Positions 5,598 through 11,694 of a stretch of DNA of 13,281 bases are shown piece after piece (the stretch's first letter is position 1; each line of letters begins with the position of its first letter). Below the pieces are notes generated by a model. That model worked only from the letters and a program-made list of their open reading frames with translations. It was not told the DNA's origin and ran no database searches. The position numbers were made by a program, and so were the translations under genes. The stretch comes from a bacterium (GTDB lineage Bacteria > Patescibacteriota > Minisyncoccia > Phycocordibacterales > JAUSIJ01). The DNA lies in the NCBI GenBank assembly GCA_030647855.1, contig JAUSIJ010000047.1, positions 1 to 13,281 on the forward strand, read 5' to 3'.

Positions 5598-6449
5598 ATG
5601 AAAATTATTTTATCGCTCGTGGTGCTGTTGTTAATTGGCGTTGGTATCGGCTCATACTTTTATAGTGATTTGGGAAAGACCATTAACAATGAATCGGAAG
5701 AGGCATTACTGAGCGAAGTCCAACCGCTTTACAACGGCGTGCAGTGGTATCCCTCATCAGAAGCAAGTTTAAACGCCGGTGACTATGGATTACAGAAGGC
5801 GCTCGTTGGTTTCCGGATAGTTTCCGAACCGATAACGAATATAGATGATTATTCCCAAGTGGTTGTTCCTTTCTACGAATTTTACGACAATCAGTTGATG
5901 AAAAAAGGTTGGAGTGAAGCAGGGGCTCTGACAGCAGACGGCCCATCTGGCAGTGTGTGGGGTTATAGCAAGGGTGGCATGCATATCATCCTGGAGAGTA
6001 TGGCAAAACAGATTATCGTGGCCGACGGTCCGTTTAGCTGTCCGTGCGATGTAACGCTCTCGATTTTTGTCGGAAGAGACATGAACCGCCATGTTCAAAT
6101 AAAAGAGATCGGCGTCGAGCTTCTGGTTGATCCGCGACTCGGCAGCCTCGAATATGCTATTTCCTATGGCGGAGCCCATTTCTCTACCAAATCATTAGCA
6201 GAGAAAGCGAAAGCGGTGGGCAAAGGTTTCTGTGAACCAGAAGATGGTCCTCTCGGATCAGTGTATGCGACAAATGAGATGCCCGAAGTAGGTGATCCTA
6301 GAAATGTCCGTAAGTTCGGTGATAAATATGTCTTCTATCTTTCGCCGCAGGATCGGTGCTCGAGCGATCCGCAAGTTGAATCGCTTACTATTGAGCTACA
6401 GAAGCTCTTCGAAAAGAATTTTAATGAGAGCGTCCGTCTGGTTAGGTAG
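5598..6449 (+). CDS. Membrane-anchored exported protein of unknown function
   Basis: A 283-residue protein starting at ATG 5598; a longer frame would begin inside tRNA-His and is rejected. Residues 2-21 form a signal anchor (IILSLVVLLLIGVGIGSYFY), so the rest should lie outside the membrane. The body is soluble, mixed alpha/beta in character, with YNGVQWYPSSE near 45-55 and an aromatic-rich stretch (VVPFYEFYDNQLMKKGWSEAG). It has four Cys (C148, C150 as FSCPCD, C212, C254), which could form two disulfides outside the cell. No family is recognised. There is no clear Shine-Dalgarno. TTGACT at 5575-5580 has no matching -10 before the start, so it may be read from the tRNA-His promoter. Confidence 0.75.
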   Translation: MKIILSLVVLLLIGVGIGSYFYSDLGKTINNESEEALLSEVQPLYNGVQWYPSSEASLNAGDYGLQKALVGFRIVSEPITNIDDYSQVVVPFYEFYDNQLMKKGWSEAGALTADGPSGSVWGYSKGGMHIILESMAKQIIVADGPFSCPCDVTLSIFVGRDMNRHVQIKEIGVELLVDPRLGSLEYAISYGGAHFSTKSLAEKAKAVGKGFCEPEDGPLGSVYATNEMPEVGDPRNVRKFGDKYVFYLSPQDRCSSDPQVESLTIELQKLFEKNFNESVRLVR

Positions 6450-6458
6450 AAATCGCCG

Positions 6459-6481
6459 ATATCAAGGTTGAACCTTGATAT
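6459..6481. repeat. Perfect 23-bp palindrome
   Basis: Eleven-base arms (ATATCAAGGTT and its complement) meet around a single central G. It lies 9 bases after the stop of the exported protein and directly before a terminator. With almost no loop it may act as a protein site or a cruciform more than as an RNA hairpin. Confidence 0.5.
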
Positions 6482-6484
6482 TAG

Positions 6485-6518
6485 AAAACCGCTATTCCTC
6501 GAGAAGAATAGCGGTTTT
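6485..6518. terminator. Bidirectional terminator between convergent genes
   Basis: Thirteen-base arms AAAACCGCTATTC and GAATAGCGGTTTT enclose an 8-base loop (CTCGAGAA). The ends give four T on either strand. It separates the plus-strand exported protein from the minus-strand small basic protein. Confidence 0.8.
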
Positions 6519-6541
6519 GAAGATTAGCCTTTCGAAACGCT

Positions 6542-6718
6542 TTAGCCTGTAGGCTGTTCTGCGCGGGCTGCCCTAATTTGGCGTATTTTTGCCCAGAGAA
6601 TTCGGACCTCACGTCGTCGCCGCTTGCTAAGCTTGAGCGGTGCTGCGAACGCTCGCTGGGCATCACGGTCCATTTTGGCGTAGAGCCGATTCATCTCAGC
6701 TTTCGTCATCATTAGCAT
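6542..6718 (-). CDS. 58-residue basic protein of unknown function
   Basis: ATG at 6718 follows an AAGGAG site with 6-base spacing. A longer frame upstream has no such support. The product is short, strongly basic and probably all alpha-helical: an N-terminal helix with MNRLYAKMDRDAQRAF, then KLSKRRRREVRILWAKIRQIRAAR. The charge suggests binding to nucleic acid or the ribosome, but no domain is recognised. A TTTACT-N17-TAATAT promoter lies upstream and a shared terminator downstream, so it is a single-gene unit. Confidence 0.65.
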   Translation of the reverse strand: MLMMTKAEMNRLYAKMDRDAQRAFAAPLKLSKRRRREVRILWAKIRQIRAARAEQPTG

Positions 6719-6741
6719 AGAATCTCCTTTTTTCTCCCCCG

Positions 6742-6770
6742 ATATTAGCCAAGTATTGTAGAAAAGTAAA
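6742..6770 (-). promoter_or_regulatory. Promoter of the 58-residue gene (TTTACT-N17-TAATAT)
   Basis: On the minus strand TTTACT (6770-6765) and TAATAT (6747-6742) are 17 bases apart, with the AAGGAG site downstream. Confidence 0.5.
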
Positions 6771-6854
6771 GGCTCTGCGAGGAAGTATGTTTTCTCCGAA
6801 TTGGACATTCGAAGCTCTAAATGTTCATATTACTTTAGAAAAGCCAAGGAATAT

Positions 6855-7382
6855 ATGGATACCACAATTGAAAACGCTCGGCCATCAGACGCTCGTGGTA
6901 TACAGACCGTCTTTTATAAGACGTGGCTCGATACCTATCCAAACGAACAGTATGGTATTACTCGCGATGATGTCGAGGATCGCTACAAGGAAGCGTTTAC
7001 CACAAGATTGGTAAAACGAGAGAACCAGATACAGAACCTTCCCCCGAATCATCGTTTTTTTGTCGCACGGGATAGAGGAAGTGTTACAGGGGTATGCCAT
7101 GCGATAGTCCACAATGATAGAAACGAGCTCCAAGCGATCTATGTGCTCCCTGAATACCAAGGAAAAGGTATTGGGAAGATGCTCTGGGAGAGGGCTCTCA
7201 ACTTCTTTGATCCTAGAAAGGACATCTACGTGAAGGTCGCCGTCTATAACCAGAAAGCAATCGGTTTCTACAAGCGTTTCGGCTTTCAGGAGACTGGCAA
7301 GACGTTTTCTGACGAACGCTTTCGAATGAAAAGCGGAGCGCTGATCCCCGAACTCGAGTTAGTCTTTTCTCGAAGTATCTGA
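6855..7382 (+). CDS. GNAT-family N-acetyltransferase
   Basis: This 175-residue protein uses acetyl-CoA to acetylate an amine on an unknown substrate. Motif A with the CoA pyrophosphate loop is LQAIYVLPEYQGKGIGKMLW (Q102-G107). Motif B is YNQKAIGFYKRFGF (131-144), ending in the GFYKRFGF signature. The N-terminal half carries an RPSDARGIQTVF helix usual for the family. ATG 6855 is chosen over a TTG at 6801 because AAGGA lies just upstream and the GNAT fold starts here. The overall arrangement resembles RimI-like and small-molecule acetyltransferases alike, so the substrate is open. It ends directly in an intrinsic terminator. Confidence 0.88.
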   Translation: MDTTIENARPSDARGIQTVFYKTWLDTYPNEQYGITRDDVEDRYKEAFTTRLVKRENQIQNLPPNHRFFVARDRGSVTGVCHAIVHNDRNELQAIYVLPEYQGKGIGKMLWERALNFFDPRKDIYVKVAVYNQKAIGFYKRFGFQETGKTFSDERFRMKSGALIPELELVFSRSI

Positions 7383-7411
7383 AACCGCACGGTTCGCCCT
7401 GCGGTTTTTTT
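7382..7411 (+). terminator. Terminator of the GNAT gene
   Basis: Arms AAACCGCA (7382-7389) and TGCGGTTT (7400-7407) lead into a run of T up to 7411. The hairpin begins in the stop codon. Confidence 0.85.
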
Positions 7412-7481
7412 GTTGGTCGTTAGCAGAGTATACTTCTAAATATGACAAGGCTTAAGTCAGATAATTTAGTTCATAGATAGT

Positions 7482-7883
7482 ATGCCAATCAGATTAAAGA
7501 GGCTTTTATCTGTTTTCTTATGGGCTTTTGTTTTAAATTTAATTTGGGAAAACCTCCATGTTTTTCTTTATGCCCATTATTTAGGGCAGAAAATAACTGA
7601 AGGAATCTTACTGCGAGCTACATTCACCGACGCTCTTATTATTTTTATTATACTCATGCCATTTATTTATATATCTTCACTAAAGAAGCGCAGTTGGCTC
7701 ATCATTCCCGTAGGCATTGCTCTTGCTCTCGTGGTCGAACTCTTTGCACTTAAGACTGGAAGATGGGCCTACAATGATTTCATGCCTCTTATTCCGCTCC
7801 TTTCTGTAGGAATAACACCGGCTATTCAACTTGGTCTGCTCGGGTATACGACCTTTAAATTACAGGAATATTTTTTGCGATAA
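7482..7883 (+). CDS. Four-helix membrane protein of unknown function
   Basis: A 133-residue protein with four predicted membrane helices (about 7-27, 46-66, 71-91, 103-124). Polar or aromatic residues that look functional sit in or near the helices: N19 and WEN (22-24), D50, E86 (VELFAL), and GRWAYNDFMP followed by GITPAIQLGLLGY. The E...GxWxY pattern is reminiscent of carotenoid/lycopene-cyclase-like membrane domains, but the match is too thin to assign a role. There is no strong ribosome site. TATACT at 7429-7434 is the nearest good -10. It stands alone between a terminator upstream and the zinc-motif gene downstream. Confidence 0.75.
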   Translation: MPIRLKRLLSVFLWAFVLNLIWENLHVFLYAHYLGQKITEGILLRATFTDALIIFIILMPFIYISSLKKRSWLIIPVGIALALVVELFALKTGRWAYNDFMPLIPLLSVGITPAIQLGLLGYTTFKLQEYFLR

Positions 7884-7919
7884 ACCCAGGATCTCTATTT
7901 TGATTGATCTCATGTGGAG

Positions 7920-7925
7920 TATAAT
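7920..7925 (+). promoter_or_regulatory. -10 box of the zinc-motif gene, leaderless arrangement
   Basis: A perfect TATAAT ends six bases before ATG 7932, so transcription would start at about the first codon. The -35 is weak. Confidence 0.55.
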
Positions 7926-7931
7926 TAAACC

Positions 7932-8462
7932 ATGATCCGTCAACGTGAAGAATGGGATAATTTTCGGCCTGAAGAACCGGAAAATGAAAGACTAAATTAC
8001 CGAATATCACAAGAGGTAGGCGAAGCCATAGAACCGCCCGCAAATTCTCTCGTTGAATCTTTTAAAACTACCCCTGAAAAATTTATTTGGCCAAAAATAC
8101 CTGAGCAAGAAAAATCGATCGACGTTTCCGGAGAATCGATCTCTGAAGAAAAACCTGCACCTCTCGAATCCCTTAGAGAAGAAAGAGAACAAAGAGACAA
8201 TCTAGAAATAGAGCGGGTACGGAGAGAACTTAAAGAAGACATTCCTGATTTTATTCCCCCTTCTGAAGCAGGCGATGATGGAGATGGCGGCGGAAACAAA
8301 AATGAAGGAATTTCCATTCATAATTCAGTTGAAATTAAACTAACGCAGTATAAGACATGTGAGCGATGCATGGGTTCTGGCAGGAAATGGTTTATTCTAA
8401 AATGTCCCCGATGCAAGGGGTTGGGCAGTACACCCGTATCTCAAGTAACGCCAGTGATATAA
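7932..8462 (+). CDS. Acidic, mostly disordered protein with a DnaJ-type zinc motif pair
   Basis: A 176-residue protein. Residues 1-110 are highly charged and rich in Glu, Pro, Arg and Ser, with a heptad-like stretch (LREEREQRDNLEIERVRREL, about 81-100) that may form a short coiled coil. An Asp/Gly linker (GDDGDGGG, 114-121) follows. The C-terminus holds two CxxCxGxG motifs, C143-C146 (CERCMGSG) and C158-C161 (CPRCKGLG), seven residues apart. This is the spacing type of the DnaJ central zinc domain, but with half its four motifs. One zinc ion bound by four Cys is expected. There is no J domain and no membrane segment. Function is unknown; a chaperone-adapter or protein-binding role is only a guess. 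Confidence 0.75.
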   Translation: MIRQREEWDNFRPEEPENERLNYRISQEVGEAIEPPANSLVESFKTTPEKFIWPKIPEQEKSIDVSGESISEEKPAPLESLREEREQRDNLEIERVRRELKEDIPDFIPPSEAGDDGDGGGNKNEGISIHNSVEIKLTQYKTCERCMGSGRKWFILKCPRCKGLGSTPVSQVTPVI

Positions 8463-8488
8463 GAGGGAATGATCTAACTGACTACGAT

Positions 8489-8848
8489 ATGAAAAATTTA
8501 AATATTGCCTACTGGGTCTTGCGGGTAGCCGTAGCCGGAGAATTTTTCGGCCACGGCATCTTCGCTATTCAAGGTAAAGAACAGTGGATAACCTGGATTC
8601 AGGAGTTAACATCGGTGACTCCGGAAACGGCGGCAACACTCCTCCTCCTCACTGGTATTATTGACGTACTTCTCGCAGCACTCGTTTTGGTAAAGCCTTT
8701 CAGGCCCTTGCTCCTTTGGATGGCACTCTGGGGATTTTGGACGGCATTGGTGCGGCCGATTGTCGGTGAACCCATCTGGGACTTTATTGAACGATCAGCA
8801 AACTGGGGTGCGCCTCTCGCGCTCTATTATCTATCGAAAAGACAGTAG
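8489..8848 (+). CDS. Small DoxX-like membrane protein
   Basis: A 119-residue protein with about four hydrophobic segments (roughly 6-26, 48-68, 70-90, 101-115). The first resembles DoxX (LRVAVAGEFFGHGIFAI, with a GHG turn at the end of helix 1). It then has a periplasmic-type loop, a central LLLLTGIIDVLLAALVLV helix and a short GAPLALYYLSKRQ end. DoxX-like proteins are usually 120-150 residues and poorly understood; some take part in redox or quinone-linked membrane complexes. ATG 8489 begins just before the first helix. No strong ribosome site is visible. It starts 26 bases after the zinc-motif gene and is followed 19 bases later by the DUF1761 fragment, so these may be one transcript. Confidence 0.65.
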   Translation: MKNLNIAYWVLRVAVAGEFFGHGIFAIQGKEQWITWIQELTSVTPETAATLLLLTGIIDVLLAALVLVKPFRPLLLWMALWGFWTALVRPIVGEPIWDFIERSANWGAPLALYYLSKRQ

Positions 8849-8867
8849 CCTTATATCACGTCTCGTC

Positions 8868-9098
8868 ATGAGCTATGTGCTCTGGCACGCTCTGGTCTTT
8901 GCTTCCAGCTTTACCGCGACTACGGGTATGGCGGCAGGTTTCATGGTTGGTGTTTGGAATTGGCTCGGCTTTATCGCACCGGTCACTCTCGGTTCGGTGC
9001 TCTGGGAGGGAAGATCATGGAAGCTCTGGTTTCTTAATAACGCCTACTATCTTGTGACGCTTGTGGTGATGGGCATCATTCTTGCTCTTTGGATGTAG
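8868..9098 (+). CDS. DUF1761-like membrane protein, C-terminal half only
   Basis: A 76-residue protein from ATG 8868. It matches the second half of DUF1761: a helix SYVLWHALVFASSFTA, a GFMVGVWNWLGFIAPVTLGS segment, the conserved LWEGRSWKLWFLNNAYY, and a final hydrophobic helix ending ILALW. Complete DUF1761 proteins have roughly 130 residues with an N-terminal part near a WY motif that is missing here. The frame stays open upstream to 8760, but those codons overlap the DoxX-like gene in another frame and look like no DUF1761. There is no clear ribosome site. It may be a decayed gene or a true short form; a terminator follows directly. Confidence 0.55.
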   Translation: MSYVLWHALVFASSFTATTGMAAGFMVGVWNWLGFIAPVTLGSVLWEGRSWKLWFLNNAYYLVTLVVMGIILALWM

Positions 9099-9112
9099 CG
9101 CACCTTTCTCCG

Positions 9113-9141
9113 AAAAGCCTCCGCCCGAGGCGGAGGCTTTT
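9113..9141 (+). terminator. Strong terminator after the DUF1761-like gene
   Basis: Thirteen-base perfect arms AAAAGCCTCCGCC / GGCGGAGGCTTTT with the loop CGA. This closes the unit 7932-9098. Confidence 0.9.
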
Positions 9142-9147
9142 CTATTG

Positions 9148-9176
9148 TTGACGTTTGCGACAAAAAGCACTAGGCT
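9148..9176 (+). promoter_or_regulatory. Promoter of the 70-residue gene (TTGACG-N17-TAGGCT)
   Basis: TTGACG (9148-9153) and TAGGCT (9171-9176) are exactly 17 bases apart, 7 bases after the upstream terminator. The leader of about 20 bases includes the AAGGAGG site. Confidence 0.75.
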
Positions 9177-9202
9177 TTGATGAGAAAAAAGAAGGAGGTT
9201 CG

Positions 9203-9415
9203 ATGAACCATCTCAAGAAGGAGCTCAAAGCCTTCCGGAAGTTAGGATATACGCGCTATATTCTTGATTGGCGAACACGGTACGACGGAGCGGATCCGCC
9301 CCAGGAGCTTCTCGAAGAGCTCGACACCGAAGGTCGTGCCCGAAGTGATCTGACTATTCTCTTTGCCATCATCGGTGGGGGGATGCTATGCTCTGCTTTC
9401 TTTCTTATCTTCTAG
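9203..9415 (+). CDS. 70-residue tail-anchored membrane protein
   Basis: ATG 9203 follows a near-perfect AAGGAGG site with 5-base spacing; an earlier in-frame codon at 9155 lies within the promoter. The N-terminal 48 residues are charged and soluble (KKELKAFRKLGYTRYILDWRTRYDGADPP, given here only in outline, then ELLEELDTEGRAR). One C-terminal helix (about 50-70) ends the protein at its last residue, a tail-anchor layout with the soluble part in the cytoplasm. No family is recognised. Promoter and terminator make it a single-gene unit. Confidence 0.75.
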   Translation: MNHLKKELKAFRKLGYTRYILDWRTRYDGADPPQELLEELDTEGRARSDLTILFAIIGGGMLCSAFFLIF

Positions 9416-9421
9416 CCGATC

Positions 9422-9453
9422 AAAAACCGCTGGCCTTAGGCAGCGGTTTTTTT
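9422..9453 (+). terminator. Terminator of the 70-residue gene
   Basis: Arms AAAAACCGCTG (9422-9432) and CAGCGGTTTTT (9441-9451) are followed by more T. Confidence 0.9.
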
Positions 9454-9463
9454 CTTTCCTCGG

Positions 9464-9469
9464 TATAAT
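9464..9469 (+). promoter_or_regulatory. -10 box of the 127-residue gene, leaderless arrangement
   Basis: A perfect TATAAT ends seven bases before ATG 9477. There is no evident -35, and the preceding terminator T-run lies in that region. Confidence 0.55.
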
Positions 9470-9476
9470 AGATTAC

Positions 9477-9860
9477 ATGGAACAAACACTTTTTCTGGCA
9501 GAGCTTATGGGACTCTTTTCACTTATCATGGGCTTCTCTATGCTCCTTCGGCGCAAAATGGTGATGGGAGTTTTCGATGAGATGGCGAACGGCAGATTGA
9601 CGCTCTATCTTATTGGCGTTCTCGAGGTAATTTTGGGGCTTGCTCTCGTGCTCAAGCATAATATCTGGACCGAAGGGTCTCTCGCCTTTACCATTTCAAT
9701 TCTCGGTTGGCTCATTCTCGCCGAAGGCGTTCTCTATGTCAGCCTGCCGGAGAGGATCACCCGCAAAATGCTCGTCTTTGCGGAGCGTTCAAGAGCGTAT
9801 TTTGTCATCGCCCTTTTTTATCTCGTGCTCGGCGGCTACCTAGTGTACGCCGGCTTCTAA
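9477..9860 (+). CDS. 127-residue four-helix membrane protein
   Basis: ATG 9477 is chosen because the leaderless -10 and the start of the first helix agree; the frame upstream covers the previous terminator. Four helices are predicted (about 7-24, 41-61, 68-88, 106-126), arranged as two similar hairpins. The first hairpin contains ELMGLFSLIMGFSMLLRR then LYLIGVLEVILGLALVL; the second contains SILGWLILAEGVLYVSLPER then FVIALFYLVLGGYLVYAGF. Each hairpin ends in a LGLALVL/LGGYLVY-type helix, which suggests internal duplication. The family is not recognised. It ends 56 bases before the next gene. Confidence 0.75.
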   Translation: MEQTLFLAELMGLFSLIMGFSMLLRRKMVMGVFDEMANGRLTLYLIGVLEVILGLALVLKHNIWTEGSLAFTISILGWLILAEGVLYVSLPERITRKMLVFAERSRAYFVIALFYLVLGGYLVYAGF

Positions 9861-9903
9861 TTCCCCGGACTCTACTCTCGGTTTCTTTTTCCTCATTCGG
9901 ACG

Positions 9904-9909
9904 TATACT
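9904..9909 (+). promoter_or_regulatory. -10 box of the DUF2914 gene, leaderless arrangement
   Basis: TATACT ends seven bases before ATG 9917. TTTCTT 16 bases upstream is a weak -35 candidate. Confidence 0.5.
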
Positions 9910-9916
9910 ATTCGAT

Positions 9917-11008
9917 ATGAAACGCATCCGCGACCTCAAAGCGTGGCTCCTGCGCTACGAACGGCATCTCTCATCGCTCTCGCTTATCACCGGTTTTATC
10001 GTCGACAGTCTGACGCTCAAGCGGATCGATCTGCTTTTCGAAAATCTCGTCCTCTTTTCACACTTGGTGGTGGCGGGCACCGCCATCGTGCTTATAAATC
10101 TTTATGAAGGAGGGGCGCTCCGCGGAAAAATTATTGAAAAATTGCGACCGTGGCTGCCGCTCGTCAATCAGTTTTCGCTCGGCGCGCTCTTTAGCGGCTT
10201 TCTCGTCTTTTATTCGCGGAGCGGATCACTTGTGGCGAGCTGGCCATTTCTCTTCCTGCTGGTCGGTATTCTTATCGGCAACGAACTATTCCGTAAGTAC
10301 TACATTCGGCTTACCTTTCAGATGAGCGTATACTTCCTCGCCCTTTTTTCTTTCTCCATCTTTTACCTGCCGATCATCTTGAACGCCATTAACGCGTGGG
10401 TCTTTGTTCTAAGCGGTCTCGCAAGTTTGGCAGTTATGGCGCTCTACCTTTATCTTCTCACTCTACTAGTACCGGCCCGAATGAAGCAAGCCAAAAAACT
10501 CATTGTTGGGAGTATCGGCACCGTTTTTATTCTCATTAATATTTTTTACTTCACCAATATTCTCCCGCCCATACCGCTTTCTCTCAAAGAAGCCGGCGCC
10601 TACTATTATATTGCGCGGTCGGGAGAAGGGTATCTCATGCTTGAGGAGGATCGGCCGTGGTATCGGAGGGTTTTTCCTCGGCGGACGATATCGCTTAGCG
10701 GTCCGGGCGAGCCGGTGTATGTTTTTAGCGCCGTTTTTGCGCCGACTGATCTTTCTACCAACATCATTCATGACTGGCAGTACTATGATGAGGTGCAAAA
10801 AAAGTGGACAAGCACCAACCGAGTGCAGTTCCCCATTAGCGGCGGCAGAGACGGCGGTTATCGAGGCTACTCGGTAAAATCAAACGCCACTCCTGGCAAA
10901 TGGCGGGTCAATATAGAGACGCTTCGCGGGCAACTTATCGGAAGAACAACATTTTACGTCGAATACACAAGTGAGCGGCCGGTCCTTCAAACGACTATCG
11001 AGCTCTAG
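9917..11008 (+). CDS. Multi-pass membrane protein with C-terminal DUF2914 domain
   Basis: A 363-residue protein. About seven membrane helices fall within residues 19-215, followed by an external or cytoplasmic soluble domain. Residues 285-350 carry the DUF2914 pattern: HDWQYYDEVQKKW, FPISGGRDGGYRGYSVKS, PGKWRVNIETLRGQLIG, then an FYVEY strand. In other bacteria DUF2914 is often at the C-terminus of multi-pass proteins (the DUF5924 type). It is beta-rich and has no known reaction. A longer frame from 9707 overlaps the previous gene and is rejected. The layout, a membrane bundle plus a small beta domain, would suit ligand binding or protein contact at the membrane; this is inference. Confidence 0.8.
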   Translation: MKRIRDLKAWLLRYERHLSSLSLITGFIVDSLTLKRIDLLFENLVLFSHLVVAGTAIVLINLYEGGALRGKIIEKLRPWLPLVNQFSLGALFSGFLVFYSRSGSLVASWPFLFLLVGILIGNELFRKYYIRLTFQMSVYFLALFSFSIFYLPIILNAINAWVFVLSGLASLAVMALYLYLLTLLVPARMKQAKKLIVGSIGTVFILINIFYFTNILPPIPLSLKEAGAYYYIARSGEGYLMLEEDRPWYRRVFPRRTISLSGPGEPVYVFSAVFAPTDLSTNIIHDWQYYDEVQKKWTSTNRVQFPISGGRDGGYRGYSVKSNATPGKWRVNIETLRGQLIGRTTFYVEYTSERPVLQTTIEL

Positions 11009-11071
11009 GTTCATTTGCTCTGCCGCCGAGTTCTCGGGCGTGTGCTTTGACTATTAAAAGTCTCGGGAGAG

Positions 11072-11096
11072 AAGCGCTTGACGTTTTTAAGCGCTT
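11072..11096. promoter_or_regulatory. Operator-like pair of AAGCGCTT octamers over the promoter
   Basis: The self-complementary octamer AAGCGCTT occurs at 11072-11079 and 11089-11096, 17 bases apart start to start. The first copy overlaps the -35 and the second fills the spacer. This looks like a repressor site, though the two copies could also pair as a hairpin. Confidence 0.4.
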
Positions 11097-11105
11097 GTCT
11101 ATAGT
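11078..11105 (+). promoter_or_regulatory. Promoter of the 85-residue gene (TTGACG-N16-TATAGT)
   Basis: TTGACG (11078-11083) and TATAGT (11100-11105), 16 bases apart, would give a leader of about 17 bases carrying AGGAGGT. Confidence 0.75.
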
Positions 11106-11128
11106 AATGGCAGAACACAGGAGGTGTT

Positions 11129-11386
11129 ATGGTCACCGATGTCCCCATGTGTGCGGTCGGCTTAGCTACCGATAGGCTCACCGACGAGGAACTTGGCTGC
11201 TTTACCGCGCTACTCCACGTATCGGACAGAGTCCATCGCGATGAGTTCAGCCACTTTCCGTGGTTTCGGCATGTTGAAGAGCTCTTCGACAATGATGCCG
11301 GACTTATTTCTAGCGAAGCGGTCGAGTCCATCCTCGCGCTTTTGCAAGATCGCATCATTCTAAGGAGCGCTCGCTCCAGTCAGTAA
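11129..11386 (+). CDS. 85-residue acidic soluble protein of unknown function
   Basis: The start is fixed by AGGAGGT just upstream of ATG 11129. The product is soluble, acidic and probably helical, with two Cys (C8, C24), an aromatic/His-rich patch (HRDEFSHFPWFRHVEELF) and a helical C-terminus (SEAVESILALLQDRIIL). No membrane segment and no recognised domain. The gene has its own promoter, with a possible operator, and its own terminator, so it is an independently controlled unit. An antisense frame over the same bases is taken as a shadow. Confidence 0.7.
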   Translation: MVTDVPMCAVGLATDRLTDEELGCFTALLHVSDRVHRDEFSHFPWFRHVEELFDNDAGLISSEAVESILALLQDRIILRSARSSQ

Positions 11387-11391
11387 AAAAC

Positions 11392-11420
11392 AAACCAGAG
11401 GCACTACCTCTGGTTTTTTT
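11392..11420 (+). terminator. Terminator of the 85-residue gene
   Basis: Ten-base arms AAACCAGAGG / CCTCTGGTTT with the loop CACTA, then four more T. Confidence 0.9.
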
Positions 11421-11484
11421 ATTCCTTTTTTATTTCAACTTTTTTCCGATTGCCCTTGGTAATGCCCGAATTTGTCGCATAGGT

Positions 11485-11490
11485 TATAAT
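11485..11490 (+). promoter_or_regulatory. -10 box upstream of the 55-residue gene and msrB
   Basis: A perfect TATAAT with no good -35 would give a leader of about 30 bases before ATG 11527. Confidence 0.5.
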
Positions 11491-11526
11491 AGCGTGGTGG
11501 GAAAAATTCTTAAATAACGCAAATAC

Positions 11527-11694
11527 ATGGAGCGGCTGATAGAGTGGAACAGGGTAACATGGTATTCGCGGGTGCTTGCCCTGGTTATTTTTCTCGGGCT
11601 TATTCCAGTAATTTCTTTCTACATCGGCGGGGAGTATCAAAAAACCATTAAATATTTAGAAGAAGTAAGTACGTTTACTAATTATGGAGCATGA
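11527..11694 (+). CDS. 55-residue single-pass membrane peptide overlapping msrB
   Basis: ATG 11527 opens 55 codons to TGA 11692-11694. The protein has a short amphipathic start ([15 protein letters not shown]), one hydrophobic helix (about 16-33: [19 protein letters not shown]) and a polar tail ([13 protein letters not shown]). Its last codons overlap the msrB start by 11 bp, so translation of the two is probably coupled. Small peptides of this look (WNRVTWYS followed by a helix) seem common in CPR genomes from memory; no function is known. Coupling to msrB hints at a role near a periplasm-facing or membrane redox repair step, but that is inference. A minus-strand frame over the same bases is regarded as a shadow. 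Confidence 0.7.
   Translation: MERLIEWNRVTWYSRVLALVIFLGLIPVISFYIGGEYQKTIKYLEEVSTFTNYGA

Noticed and set aside
11011..11358. 115-codon minus-strand frame over the 85-residue gene
   Set aside because: The plus strand has a promoter, AGGAGGT site and terminator in register; the minus strand has none.
11419..11640. 73-codon minus-strand frame opposite the 55-residue peptide
   Set aside because: The plus frame has a clean membrane helix and overlaps msrB as a coupled gene; the minus frame has no signals.
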